Shown here: piece after piece, positions 37,201-51,080 of the stretch
Layout: each line of letters opens with the position of its first letter
How positions within the stretch are numbered: position 1 is the stretch's first letter
Source: Viscum album
Taxonomy: Eukaryota > Streptophyta > Magnoliopsida > Santalales > Viscaceae
Length of the DNA stretch: 64,000 bases
Reading direction: 5' to 3'
NCBI GenBank assembly: GCA_963277665.1
Contig: OY728143.1
Span: 536,396,394 to 536,460,393, forward strand
Notes under the pieces: generated by a model
The model's input: the letters and a program-made list of their open reading frames with translations, nothing else
Told to the model about the DNA's origin: nothing
Databases searched by the model: none
Program-made: the position numbers and the translations under genes

Positions 37201-37555
37201 TTATTTAAACTTACCTTTTATGGAGGATTATTTATAATAGATTTATCCATGTAACTCCCACCATTATTATCTTTAAATGATGATGGATCCTCCCTCTACT
37301 GATTCTGAGAGGCTAGTTTCCCTTACTTCTAGTCTTATTTCTTCTTTAGGGTTTTCAATGTTTTGGTTGAGACATCTATGTTATCAATACATAGAATAAA
37401 TTATAATTTCTTTAGATGAGAAGAACCCTTCTTACCTTCAAATTGAGAAATACATGTATCTTCCATAAATCCTCAATTCATGTAGATCATCGAAAACAAC
37501 ATAGAAATGAATAATATATCAAATCATAGGAAATATTGTTAGATTTGACACCACT
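34237..37555 (-). pseudogene. Internal region of element H, decayed coding sequence, possibly gag-pol
   Basis: This minus-strand region runs from the primer-site-like end at 37555 to the purine tract at 34246. Short minus-frame stretches look like former coding sequence. A CxxC block (ICERCNKSG, about 36050) could be part of a nucleocapsid finger. LKRFFGLRN (about 35230) resembles the LQ-FLGL-NY block after the RT of retro- and pararetroviral-type polymerases. A 69-codon frame lies at 34324-34533. None is diagnostic alone. The plus frames at 35179-36454, including the longest frame in the window (127 codons), are T-rich antisense shadows. It could be a gypsy-type element or an old endogenous pararetrovirus-like copy; I cannot decide. 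Confidence 0.35.
37542..37553 (-). other. Primer-site-like sequence of element H
   Basis: The minus strand reads TGGTGTCAAATC immediately after the repeat edge AACA, against TGGTATCAGAGC (9 of 12). It supports a minus-strand reverse-transcribing element. Confidence 0.45.
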
Positions 37556-40417
37556 TGTTAGTCCCAGTGGACCATGCAGTCACATTGGTGGGGGGGGGGT
37601 GAATTAGGGGTGACCAGAATTTTTCAATTAAGTTTAACATAATTTTTTTCTTCCTTTAAGTTGATTGAATATATTCCATAGGTTAGGATGTATAAATCAT
37701 TGATATGTGCCCTCAACACTTACTCCCACATGTAATGAAAATAATTCAAGGGAAAGAACACATAATTTTTTTTAAAAGGTCTGATCACAGTGTGGGAAAC
37801 ATACTCCTTATAATGTATGATTATTAAACTGATCCATAAATTTTCACTATTTCATAAGTTTTAAAACGTGGAATGTTATTATCTTTAATATAGGAGTAAA
37901 ATTATTATCCTGAACTTCAAAACCACAATATTATGAATGATGTTGAGCTATATCTCAAAAATATCCTTCTACCCATCGATAGGAATATGGAATTGTTTTT
38001 ACTAGAACCACAAGTCTTAAAGTGTTATTCATGAGCTTCCTCATGGATAGAGATTTTACTAAATTTTGAACTTATAGTATAATCATATACAAGTTGACTT
38101 GTCCAATTATTCTAGTAAAATGAATTAATAAAACTCCCACCTCCCTCAAATTTTGATGTATATAAATTCTACAGGTTAACTTTTGATGTCATTTGGGATC
38201 TTAACATATAGTCACCAAAATATGGTGACCTTTATTAGCTTCTTCAAAATTTTTTGTTATGAAATTCTCACTTATTAGACCCTTATAATATTTTAATGGT
38301 TATTGGTCAAAAAATTTCTCTATTTTATTATATTTCCCTTTTTCTTATCTTCCTCTAAATTTATTGGTTCTTAGTTTTTTTATTTGAATGATCTTGTCCT
38401 CTTTTATAAGTTTTAACTTTCCTAAAAACATTAGTTATTTGTGATCTCTAAACTCTAATACTTCTTTATCAATCCATTTTTAACTAATTCAAATGTAATC
38501 TAAGATTTTAGAGTCAATTCAAATCACCAAAAATTATGTGTCAACTCTCCTTTAAACGCAACTATAAATCTCAGATAGAATTAAAAACTTGATCTTCATG
38601 ATTATTGAACATACAAATCATCATATAAATGTACTAAACACCTTCCTATTAATGAAATTCAATATAAGTCAACCATATCCTTCTAGTTTTGTCTTCCCCC
38701 TACCTTGTCTCAAACTTCTACAATCTTTGAATCTTCAAGAAAATTCCATTATGATTCCCATTATTCTAGTGATCTCTATTCATTAAACCAAACTTTATTC
38801 AAAATTTGGCATTAATATCTTCTTTTAAAAAACAAATTTTCTCATATCTAGATTATCTTATCTTTAGCTTATCTAAACTTCTCATATTTCAATCTTCCTC
38901 ATCATCTAATTGATTGGAATTTCGAATAAATTAATTTAACATTTAAATATTTTATTTTTTTGACACTTTAGTTTATCAATTCCAAAGTTCATAAACTTTA
39001 CTTGCTATTTCGAATCCTTCTATGTCCAATTTCACTTAGAATCAATTTTCTATCTTTTGAAGAATTGGATTTATTTTTTTCAGGCACCACCTCAACTTCT
39101 AATTCCTCCACATCGTCATCTTCTTCCACCGATCTTAATAATAATGAAATAATATATTTATTTTACTTTTTTTAGCTTCTTCTAGATCCTTAAATATCAT
39201 CCTTTAGTCTTATATCTTATGATCTACTTAATGTTTTATCAACTTTTCCTGAATCACAATTGGTCTTCCACTAATGTGATGTATTTATAATGAATGAATA
39301 GTAAAATATCATTTGAATTATACTTAAATATTTTAATTTATTTCAAATAACTCAAAATAATTTGCATCATCATCATATAAATATATCTATATATTAATTT
39401 TTATTTCAACCTATTTATAGAGATTCTACTCTTAAAGGTGTAATTTGGACTGCATTTCACTTCATGACTTTATCTTATTTCATCCTAGAGTCGAAATAAC
39501 TCTTATAGTAGCCTCAAATAACTCACATGGAGTATCAAATGACTCACACAAATTATATCAATGAGTCATATAAACTAATTTATTAACTCTTATAAAGTAT
39601 GGTATTTTTCTAAATATTCAATGAGTATGTCCCCTTCTTCAATTTTCTAGTGATTTTAACTTCTCATCTTAATAATCAATCTTTTGATGGTTATACCATC
39701 AGAATTACATAAATCAATATATTATCTATAAAATTATGATGGAATTCTTATTAGTTCACTTAACTTTTGGATTCATTTATTCTTTTCCTTTATAAAACAT
39801 CTTAATTCTGATCATATTTCATGAGAACAACTTTTGGAAAACTTTTCTTCTTTCAAAAGTACATGGTGTAACTTCTAGTGGACTCATTTTATCCACCTTT
39901 AAATCATCTCTTAAATTTCTATATTTGAGAATTCAATCTTATCATTTGTTAGATTCACCATTTAATATATGGTTTTCAATATCCCATTATCTTGGAAACA
40001 ATTATTTACAACACTTTACAACATATTTAGTAATTTTATTGTACTTAAAGAATAGTTTATCGGTTGTTAGATGTGAATATTCTTCTTCCGATAAATTTAG
40101 TGAATTCCTCTCCAACAGTTAGAAAAAAATAAACTCCAAATATATATTCTTTAATTCTAGTGAAATTATAATTATATATTCTGTAAAAATCACTCAGAAA
40201 TTCCTTAGTTTCATCGTCCTGTATTAGAACATACATCTGTAGTGTTCCAATATTTGATGGTTCCACCTTCTGAATTATAAACTTTTGGTAGTATTACTTT
40301 TAGAACACCTATATTTAGCTTTCATTGTTCATTCTAATTTGACTCTAAATATTATTAAAAACCATTATTGAAAAAAATAAAATAATTTATCATCACTATT
40401 TAATGAGATACATTAAT
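37556..40417 (-). mobile_element. Right (5') LTR-like repeat of element H
   Basis: It runs from TGTTAGTCCC at 37556 (complement of a ...TAACA end) to about 40417. The part 38870-40417 matches 20900-22330 plus 34105-34236; the part 37556-38870 has no partner. A run of ten G at 37590-37599, followed by TGAATTAGGGGTGACC, is typical of LTR or pararetroviral junction sequences in plants. The minus frame at 40057-40266 and its counterpart near 22050-22280 encode similar peptides (MYVL-DD), so this repeat contains former coding sequence, which is odd for an LTR. Confidence 0.45.
37590..37599 (+). repeat. Homopolymer run of ten G
   Basis: The longest G run seen in a window where G runs of four or more are few. 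It is a possible sequencing or alignment weak point. Confidence 0.9.
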
Positions 40418-42240
40418 TGGCACCCCAATACTGCATTAATTAACTCTTATTATACTAAATAATATGTGGCACCCCAATGGTGATGATGACCAGTTCTAGA
40501 ATAGGATAGATTAAATAACAACCTTGGAGAAACCTATATTTTTTTGGGTGAAATGATTCATGATTTATATACCCAAAAGGTTGGGTGGAATGAAACTCAT
40601 AATAGGGATGTAACAAGCAGGGTAATAAAACACTTAATTTTTTGAATCTAAAAGGTCGATTGATATAAAAACTGATTTTTAGACCCAAAAATCTAGGTGA
40701 AACAATGACTTTTTTTGTACCCAAATGACCAGGTTAAAGAGTACCTAACTTTTAGGCAAAAATTCACTATATGGTGATATGAGAAGCTTGAAGACGATCT
40801 AAACTATGATGAAGAAACCCCTTAGTAATCCATGAAAATATGACTGTTTCCTCTAGTCATCAACATTGATTTTGAAATAATAATGAGACCCAATGGAGTA
40901 ATGAGTAGCTTGACAGAGTCTCGATGGAGATATAGAGAGGGATCTGTATAACATCCCATGAATTTTAGGGAGGCAATTATATATGTTGGGTGATACATGA
41001 TTGGAACAAGAGGCATATGGGGGGTGGAACATGAAACCATTAGGATGATTGTTATTGTATCTGTTGGTTAGGGGGTGCCACCCTCTTTAGGGTAATATCT
41101 GAAGGTTTTTTTCTTAGAGTTAGGGAACCTACTCAAATACTATGTCTACTTAGAATATTGAGAATTAATTCTTCTATGTTAGTTTTAGTTATTATATTTA
41201 TAGATGAATAAAATAAAGTTACAATATGTATTATAAGTATAATTAAAACTATTAACCATTGACTCAATCAAAAAAATAATCCAGTCAAACCCATTTTCAA
41301 ATATCAAAATTTTCTAAATACTCTAATATATTTAATTTCTACCCATAATGTACATTTTGTTAAAATAAAAATATTTTATTTTTTTTCATTCAAATATCAC
41401 AATACCATTATATGATCTTATGTTTTTTAATTTTAATTCCCAATATAATTTATTTTAAAAACACATAATCCACTCAACATTTTCTAATACCTTCACATTT
41501 TTTTTCATAAATGTAAAATTATTAAATTTCAAGACTCACACTAAAAAATAACTAATATTTCTTATTTTAATAAATTCAAGTATAATTTTATTTAGTAAAT
41601 AATTATTATATATTGGTTTTTTTGATTTATATTATATTGAATTTACATTCCCCTCTTGACCATCATGATAAAATAAAAAATCTAGTCAACATTTCTTGGG
41701 ATTTCACAATAAATAATAAAATTAAAAGTTCTTATATAAAATTAATAAGTTTTTTATTTTTATAATTTTAATATATAATTTTTTAAGTAAATAATTATTT
41801 ATATTGTATAAATTGCATAATTTTCAAGTATCATATTAGTTTACCATCACAATAATTTTCAGATCAGATCAATTTAATTTGACATGGATCAAGTTGAATT
41901 ATTTCATGAAGTATATCATTTTTAAATAAAAATATTTTATTTTATTTTATTCAAATATTTTAATACCATTATTGGATTTATTAGGTTTCAATTCCAAAAT
42001 CCACCTTTACCCTAATTTGTTTTATTAATATGAAATTATGAAAGTGTTTGGCCCTCACTAAAAATTAACAAACATTTCATATTTTAATAAATTAATTTAT
42101 AAATTTATTGAGTAAATAATTAATTCAAATAGATTTGGTTATATTTAAAACTAGCTGAATTCATAATATCTTTGTGAATATTATGTTAATATAAAAATTA
42201 CAATCAACATTTTTTGAATATTCATGGTAAATAAATATGA
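40418..42240. other. AT-rich spacer with a diverged 560-bp repeat
   Basis: No coding signal. AAATAAAAATATTTTATT followed by TTTATTCAAATAT occurs near 41362 and again near 41923 with similar flanks, including ACATTTTTTG or ACATTTCTTG and AAATAATTATT. The first part (40440-40760) has irregular repeats of GGGTGAAA and ACCCAAA. The frames at 40455-40724 and 40822-41040 have no recognisable product. Confidence 0.4.
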
Positions 42241-45200
42241 TATTATGATAGAGGTGTGAGGGGAAATTTAGAGATGAGTGTTAGAGGAGGAGTGGATTTC
42301 TCAGTTGAAATTTTAACTATCATAATATGTTGTTTCATGAAAATGTGGATTGTGCCATGGTTAGTTGGATAGAAAATATGGGTTTCTATAGTCTCATGTA
42401 CCACACCATAATCAATAAGGCGACAACATGAGTCCTGTGTTATTGTGTGGGGATTAAGTCATGAATTGTTTGTGTTGTTATGTCTAGATATGAGGCTTTG
42501 GTTGCAGTTTAAGATTTTTTGTTAAAATGTGAAGAGTTCAGAGTTAATATTATGGAATTTACATTTTTTCATGGTCATTGTGTTTTTTCAAGAGAGTCTT
42601 GGCTATGAGACTTCATGGATTTACCATTTTTAGGTAATTCCATCATGATGAAGGATGATGCACCATGGTGACTGTAAAGGGTTCGTTGGGTTTGAAGTGT
42701 ATGGTTGATAATTATTCCATGTTATTTAGAGGCTCAAGAATTGTGGTGTGGAAGTATCTATTATACCGTAGAATTCCCTAATTATATAAAATTTAAATAG
42801 TTTGACTACTCGAGATTTGGGGGAGATTGTATCATGATTTCTAGATCGGGTGACAATTACAACATGACTAAGCCTCTCACATCATGATATTGTGATTCAT
42901 AGTTTAAAATAAAAATTATTTTGCTATCTCAAGTTCTCTATATTTCCTTCAACCTTATTTTAACCAAAGGCCCCTAGTGGTTCATCTTTTTAAACCATTG
43001 ATCATCATTTGTTGGATTTTATCCATCTTTATTTATGTAATTGTTATACCTTAATTTAAGTCACCGTTTTCATTTATATTTATTTATTCTTCCCATATGT
43101 TAATCATTACACACTTATTATTATTTACTAGAGGCTTTGGTAGTGAGGTTCTTCTAATTTGATGATGTTTTGGTCAAGGCTTTGATGAGGTTTTTATGTT
43201 ATTAGGTGTTTTGGTGGATACATTAGAGTTTGTATGGATTTGATCATTGGTTCTTCTCTATTATTGTACTATGTTATTTGAAGTGTCAATTGAGGTAGAG
43301 GATTTTGAATATTTCCTTTATTATTTTTATGTGAACATTGAATTAAAATTATTTTTTTTTCATGGGTATATGGTTATACTTATACTAATAAAGATAATAA
43401 ACCATATTAATGAAATTAAAAAGATATAAATGATTCACATGATCTTTAAGTTATTTTGATAGGATTTCTATTTCATTACTTCCTTGTTGATTGATCTGAT
43501 TTGTTGTGATATCTTGTTTTTATTGATATGTTTGATCACTATTCATAATCATCTAAATATATAAAGTTGGTAATAAAATAGAGATGTTAGAAAAATATAA
43601 TTTTAATTATTCTCAATTATATATAAGGGGTTAATGAATATGGAAGTATGATTAAAACAAGATTGTTTGATGTGTTTTTATACTATGATTATTGTTGTTT
43701 TATATTGTATGTTGAGCCATTCATGCCATGGTTTGAGTAATCTTACTTAGTTTCCATGGAGAGTTTTTTGGTGATGATGTGTGGGTATTATTGTGGCAGT
43801 GGTATGTCTAGTTAATGTTGAAAGGGAATGATATTTTTTATATGATGGAATTATTGTGGTGGAAATTAGTTTAAATTTTGTGGCCATGGATGTGGTTTTG
43901 AGGGGAGGTTGATGAGGCAATGTTTTAGTTTCTTGGTAATGTTTAATGGTGGTGAAAAAATTATTTTTTTAATATCTATGGGGATAAATATAATGAGCAG
44001 TGGGATGTTTAATGAAATGTTGGAAATTGGGGTAGTTGGGATAAAATATTGGTGACTGAAATGAACTGTGGGATAATGAATAAGATGTGTATGTGAATAA
44101 ATGTAATAAAATATAATTAATTAAATATATAATATAATAGTAAACCTATAAATTGATAATAATATGATAAAAGTGTATGTTATGATTATTGTGGGGAAAT
44201 CATGCTGTGGTAGTGTAGTTTGGTAGAGTTGTGGCTAGTTATGGTAGTGGTTGTTGGTACGTAGTGGTTGGGTTGATATGGTTATACCTAATTATAGTAT
44301 TAAATGCAATGTGTTGTTAGTTAAAACTAAGGTGGATATTTCATGGATTATTATATATCATTTTTATTTTTTAGTTATTTATTATGTACCATCAAATGAG
44401 TCGGGTACCCTTATCGAAACCCATATGGTTTTGGAGTTTGAGTGTTTCCCAGAATATACAAATTGTATAGGAAATTAATGGCCAACTGTTCTCTCTTTCT
44501 ATATCTTACTTTAGACATATCATGGTCAATTATGGATCAATGTAGATATATATATATATATATGATCTATAATTGGTTTAGGATTTAGTGTATATGTATT
44601 AGATGAAATGGTTTTGTGGTTGTGGTGTGGATTCATGGTGGGGGATATTACTGGATGGAGTATGACTTGAGGTTGATGCTATTTATGTTAAAATTACTCA
44701 ACTATGATTATTATGTGATGTTTGTGATGTGGTGATATTTCATGTGGATGGGCTCACTGTATGTGGTTGTGGATATGTGGTTGTAGTTGTGATTATAATG
44801 CATCTATGTGGTTATGGAAGGGATTAAAGAAAAAGATGCAAGATGTTGTGGGTGCTAGAGTGAATAGATTAGAGGGGAAATATTTTTAGGGTACCTTATT
44901 GATATATTAATTTAATAATTACTATGTTACTATATTTTGATACTATATTAGGTGAGTGAGACTTAGTGATTTCGAGTGGTAGTTGACCTGATATAGGTGA
45001 TGAGTTTTTTTTTGTTTATTCAATGAGACATTAGTACGATTATTCTACATTTTCATGAGAGAATTTAGTGAGGATCATGATAAGTATACCTGTATTATCA
45101 ACCCCACACATACTTAAAAATTTATAGGTTTCCATAAGAGAGTAGGTGATTAGGATGGACTGTACTTAATTGAGGTGATAATTGGAGTTTCATTATAGGT

Positions 45201-45491
45201 ACCAGTGTTGCTACCTTAAGAGTTGTTTTTGTATTTTATTTTTAGAGTTTATTTTATTTATTATATTACATGATATATAAATTGGGTTTAATCATATATT
45301 ATATGGATTTAATTAAAGGTTTATCTTATATTTATATGATTTATAATAGTAATTCCTCCCATGTGTGTGTGTGTCCATATACCCTCAATATTATTCACCA
45401 ACTCATAGCCTAATGAAGGCAGTCTTTGGGGGTCACTATCATCTTCACTATCAACTGAGGACGGTTACAAATGAGGGTATTTTGTGAAAAG
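42241..45491 (+). mobile_element. 5' LTR region of element A, left edge uncertain
   Basis: This T/G-rich stretch precedes the primer site at 45492 and so should be mostly the 5' LTR of A. The right LTR lies beyond the window, so the left edge cannot be set by comparison; 42255 (TGTGAGGGG) is a possible start. It contains a TA microsatellite (44543-44563). The frames at 43247-43429 and 44251-44478 have no domain. The hairpin array of the other LTRs is absent. Confidence 0.4.
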
Positions 45492-45503
45492 TGGTATCAA
45501 AGA
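45492..45503 (+). other. Primer-binding site of element A
   Basis: TGGTATCAAAGA matches TGGTATCAGAGC at 10 of 12 positions. The gag begins about 400 bp downstream on the same strand. Confidence 0.75.
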
Positions 45504-45889
45504 TATATATGAGAGATGATATGATGTTTAGAGTTATGAACTAGTGAGTAATGAAGTGGTTTAGTAGGAAAACAATATTAATAGAAATTGGTACATGACA
45601 TAGAAATGGAGACGAGCTAAGACATAGGTGTTTATGACCCCTATGATCCAATGAATATAATTTATGTCTATTTAATTTCCTAAGAAATATAATATTGATT
45701 ATAAGGTAGAGTATTGGGTGTGGTATATGCATCACACTTTATTATAGTTGTGTTTTAATTGGGGTGATTCTTAGGAAAATTAAAATTAATATAACTAAAT
45801 TATCTTAATAAATTCCATTTTTATAGGATTAGGAATTTCTTTGTTTCATGATGTAAATATGACTAGTGTTACTCACCCATGTGTGTTTA

Positions 45890-46577
45890 AACTTAGATAA
45901 CTAAAGTAGGATACTCTGGTTGACTATAAGAGGGTCGACCTGGTAGAGGAGGTCGATTCATAGAGGAAGATGCTACATGAGTTTTAACATCAGATTGTGA
46001 TGAAGTTTGTAGAGACTATCTCTGATCCAGAGATATATTAGTGGATTTAGGAGCTCAAGATTTTATGTAGTATAATTCATGTATAGAATTATAATTTTAT
46101 TTTTATAGTTATTAATCTTACAATGGGAGCTTCTCATCAGTGGTAGATTCTATTTCTTAGTGAGTGTGAGGAACCTTCACTATCATGGGATGAGTTCACG
46201 AAACAATTTTCGGATAAATTTATCTCCTTGATTATAATATTATTAAGGTGGAAGGATTATTCCTTTCTTAATATATGGAGATTCCTCATGTTAGAGATCA
46301 AATTTCATCTTAATAATCATCTTAAATTTAACCCAGATATTTTCTTTGATGAGGAGTCCAAAACATGACATTTTGAGGAGGAATTTCATCTATAAATCCA
46401 CCACCAAGTCAACCCATTTATACTATTGATGTATCTAAAAGTCTTGGATAAGGTAAAAGTGATAGTGAAGATGCAAGGGTAGACTAGATTATCCTGAGAT
46501 GGGAGTCCTAAGATCTTATTTTGGATTAGGTTTAGATATGAAGGCTCTCATATATCTGGGAAATTAAGATTTTAAAT
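45890..46577 (+). pseudogene. Element A gag, 5' part, interrupted by element B
   Basis: Gag forms the virus-like particle that packages element RNA. A frame through 46168-46227 reads EEPSLSWDEFTKQFSDKFI, the conserved capsid block of plant gypsy gag (usually ...SW-EF-K-F-EKF). Further on, a frame near 46375-46470 reads FEEEFHL-IHHQVNPF followed by YLKVLDKV, matching the usual FEEGL-P-IR---- block. Stops replace expected Gln and Arg codons. The sequence ends abruptly at 46577, where element B starts, and resumes after 58183. Before the capsid block, 45900-46160 is broken and I did not find the ATG. Confidence 0.75.
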
Positions 46578-49500
46578 TGTGGGGAGTTGGTCAGAATATT
46601 ATTTTTAAATAACATAACCCTAGTATCACATAACTGGTTATTAAATTATTACATTGGTTCTAGATACAAATTATCACATCCTAGAGGAGAAAATAGTTTA
46701 GTAGTTTTGGAAAACTAGATACATACTTGAGTTTAACATTATAATTGAAAACAAAAAATACAAAAAATAGTTTCTTTGAGAAAACCATAGTACCCTTTAG
46801 AATATCCCTAGATATCAATCATAAAAAAATTCCTGGTATCCAAGTGAAAGAAAATATAATGGGTGATCTAAAATTCTTTGTAAGGGTATGCATACAGTGG
46901 AAGCTAAATAGGGCATAAGTAATATGACAAGAATAAATGATGGTCAAATAATTCCCATAAATAATATCACGATCTAGAAACTTATACATGGATATCATAA
47001 AAAATATAATAATCACATGGAAATCAATAATTGATTTCATAATAATGTAATGTATAATTCTATACAATTGAAATATTCTGTCGAGGCCTCATATAGGGCA
47101 TTTGAAAATACCAGCAAGGTATTGTGCCCTGAAATCTATATAAATGGGCAAGACCTCTTCCAAAATCTAATATAGTTTGTCTCATTAGAACTACTTTTAC
47201 ATTAAGGGGATATATAGGGCCCTATAACTAACTTAATAATTCAAATTAATTCCCCATATTAAAGGGTTGAAACATAATCAATATAAATATTCATATTGAA
47301 AAAATAGTATACAAAATTTCAATACTTTCCCATAATCATAAACTATCTAGAGTAATATGGACAATGGTATCAAAATAGTACATATCTAGTTAAATAGATA
47401 ATAAACCATACATATAAATAATATGGATGGTATCATTAAAAAATATCCCCAGTGAAGCATAAGTAAAACAATGTTTATTATCATTTTTGAATAGAAATAC
47501 CATAAAAATTTCATTAAAAACATTCTTGAGAAAAATACCATTTTTTACTTTGAAAATCACTTTTAAAAACTATAAATTTATAAAATATTGATTAAAATTT
47601 TCTCTTTAAAAATAATCATAAAAAATTTAGATGAATCTTCAAATAAATTAATTTTTATTTTGGTGGGAAGTTATGTTCTTATCTTATATGTTAAAAAAAT
47701 ATTCTTTTCACATTTTTGGTGAAATAAAAAAAGTACATCATTTGGAAAATGGAATAAAGATTAATTTTAATATTTTTAAAGTAAAAAACGTGTATAACTG
47801 TATTTAATAAATCATTTTTATAGTTTTTAAAACATTATTGAGTTTTTTTAGAAAACATGGATTTGGAAGAAAGAGGATATTCGATTAAAGAGAGAAATGA
47901 AGTCATCTTTTCTTAAAAAAACATTTTATCAATAATTTTACATAAAAAAGAGATAAAAATGGTAATATTACTTTCAAAGTTCCTGAATAAACACGAGATA
48001 ATAAAATTTACTAGTTTTAATATATAAATATCAAAAAATTACCCTAAGAGAGTCTTAAACGTAAATAATCCTGAATAATGATGAGCTTGTGAAATAAACC
48101 CTTACTACTCTGGTAACTTTTGAACTGTAAGCCCCATGAAAGAAATAAATTCTAATGAAATATTAAATACTATGAAGAAAAATAGATTCACAATATAAAA
48201 TATCAAATGGTTATTATATAAACTACACAAAATAAATAAGTGGTGAATATGACATATGTCTCAAATGCAAAGGTGGAGAACTAATCACAATGTAGATGCT
48301 GGGGAGGAGCAGTTTCAAGTAGTCATAGTCTGTATGATTTCCTTAAGACCTACAGGTCATGTAATGTCTCCAAGCCTATGTGCAATGTAATTCCTAATCC
48401 TACGGTCCTTGTAAGTCTTCCTCCTTAAACATTTAAAGAGGGGTTATAATAAAATCAATAAAAAAGAAGGGCTTTGGGCTATTCAAAAAAAAATTACACT
48501 CTTCACGAAGATGGTAGGCCGTATTTATGCATGCACATTTTTCATTTTTTGACGGATGGAACAAAAGAAAAGTAAATAGTAATTATCATTTATAGAATAA
48601 TTATTATACAATATTAATAATATATATATATATATATATTAAAAAAATCCATCCTTATTACCATCCATGTAAAACAGAAAATCGAAACAAATCACATCGC
48701 TTTGAGGAGGTGGTAGTCTACACGTATGCATGAGTGATGTTATAATATTCTAAAGGATTAGAAGGTAATAAGGTATATATGATATTATAATTATAGGGGT
48801 TATAATTATTTCCTAATTATCATATATAAATATTAAATCCATCATAATAACCATCCATGAAATATGGTGGTGGGAAATGAATTTTATAACTTTGTGGAGA
48901 TACTAATCCACACATACGTAGGAGCGATACCTTCACTTACTATTTGATGAAAAAGTCAGATAATAATAGTAGTTTAATAATCATAATACAATTTTATTAT
49001 ATTTATGATACTTAATATATTATTTTATGATAAATACCATAGATTTATATGAGGTAAATAAGAAGTAAAAATAAAGTGATTGATTAAGGCGATTACCTAT
49101 CCTTAGAAAGAATTCCTTTAAATCGCTTCTTAAGGGTCCTTGGTTAGGTATTTTGGGATGAAAATCACCTATATAATGTGTATAAGGATTTTGATAAGGT
49201 ATTTTGGTAGGTTTTGGTCAATCCATAAGGTTTAATGTGGTGTAAAGAAGTGATGGAGGAGGTGACCTTCTACAATCAAGGTGAGGGGTACTTTTGTAAT
49301 TTATTAAAAGATTAAATTATTATAAAGTCATTTTTAAGAAAAATGTATCCAAAAGTATAGATATTAGAAACTAGGGTAACATATGGTAGGAATATCCTAA
49401 AAAAATACTATTTTTAGAGTTTTTTATGGTCTTTTAAACCTTATCTTTTGGTTTAACCCCTTAGCCAACCTATTCTAACATAACTGTGGTAGCATCTTTT

Positions 49501-51034
49501 TCACTCTTAAAAGCCTATAATTTTATATATAAGGTAAAAATGGATCATAAATGGAAAATGGATATAATTTTAGGTCCAATATTATACACCTTATACTATT
49601 TCAATATTTTAATTATTTTAAAATAATTTAATAAAATATTATTTTTATAAATTATAATTAATGTCAATTTTGACACTATTCCTTTAAGTTGACCTCAAAT
49701 ACATCAATATTTTTTTATTTCATAAATAATTCATTTAAAAATCAATAATATTTCATATTAATCTATAAATTATTGTAACACTATAAATCACTCAAATTAT
49801 CTCACTTTTAAATTTTTTAATTTCATTTATTTTATTTTTCTATTAATTGAATAAATACTGTATTAGTGTTGCACAAACATTTAAGGTAATTATATAATCA
49901 CTAAAAAGTATAAATAAATTAACACCATAAATAAAATTTCATTATTCAAAAGATTTAAATTTATATTCATTAATAACTTTATTTTTTCCCCACGTGGACA
50001 CATAATAGACATTTAAAACTAAGAGAGTGATATTTTGTAACTTTGTTTGATTTAAATTTTATATTGGTCATTTTCATATAAAAGTATCCATTAAACACAT
50101 AAATTTATACAATAATGTGATATGGTCCAAGTTAAATTCATATAATAGGAATTATTATGAAAAATTTTGACCTTATCACTTAGTTTTATCTTATATTAAT
50201 AGGATTTACCCTTTATCGAGGCGATAAATTTTACCACGATTACTACTCATCTTGAGAAAAACTAAAACAAGCCTATTTAAAAAATTTTAACATCATGATT
50301 CTAAATACGGAATAAATTTTATTAAATTCAATTCCTATGAGTGGAATAATTTAAATTAAAAGCAAAATGAAAAATGTAACGAAAAGAAAATTTTCAGAAA
50401 AATGCATTTTTATGTATAAAAACGTTTTTATACCAAATTTAATCATAAAATTTATTCCAATAAACTTAATTTAATTATTAATAATATAATATTACTAATT
50501 TTCCCTTTAAAATATTTTAAAATAAAACTTAACTATCTAAATTATTGAAAAAATATAGTGTTCAATTAAAAGTATTATTTTTTAATACTCTTTGAAAAAT
50601 CAAACTTTTCAAAAAAATGTAAAAAATTATTTGTAATATAATTTTGATACTATTATTTCCAAAATTATATTATTTTTAAAAAATAAAATTTATATAAGTT
50701 CCATAAATTAATTAAAATATATTCTCAAAAAAATAAATAAAAATCATTTTTGAAGAAAACATATTCCCAAAGCATAAAATAACTTTTCTAAAATCTGAGT
50801 ACTTATTTAATAAGCATTAATTAATGAATTTATATTGATTAGGTCCTTTATATATGTATTTATATATATATATTTCATAATTTAGTTAATACTATTCATA
50901 CTCGCCAATTTAATGGCTTGGTTATAACAATAATATTTAAATAATAATATTTCATGGTTCATTTAAACTTGATGTTTCATGTCCTATACACTATCAAACC
51001 TAATTTTATTTTTATAAAATCACATAGTGTTACA
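46578..51034 (-). mobile_element. Element B, left LTR (its 3' LTR)
   Basis: This 4457-bp LTR aligns along its length with 53648-58183. On the minus strand it starts TGTAACACTATG at 51034, just after the purine tract AATGTGGGAGAA, and ends in ACA at about 46578. It contains the three-core hairpin array, plus blocks shared with the right LTR of E. The minus frame at 46819-47067 is short and has no domain. Base pairs that differ between the two LTRs are mostly transitions. Confidence 0.8.
48502..48931 (-). repeat. Three-core hairpin array, copy 3 (LTR B, left)
   Basis: Cores start near 48502, 48691 and 48884. The central one reads CACATCGCTTTGAGGAGGTG and then GTAGTCTACACGTATGCATG, closing with GTGATGT; its ends ACATCGCT and AGTGATGT pair with one G-T position. 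Confidence 0.8.
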
Positions 51035-51080
51035 TTCTCCCACATTAAATAAATTTCTTCCTCAAAATTTATACTTATGC
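51035..51080 (-). other. Polypurine tract of element B
   Basis: The minus strand reads GAGGAAGAAA (about 51056) and then GTGGGAGAA directly before the LTR start, the priming site for plus-strand synthesis in gypsy elements. Confidence 0.7.
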
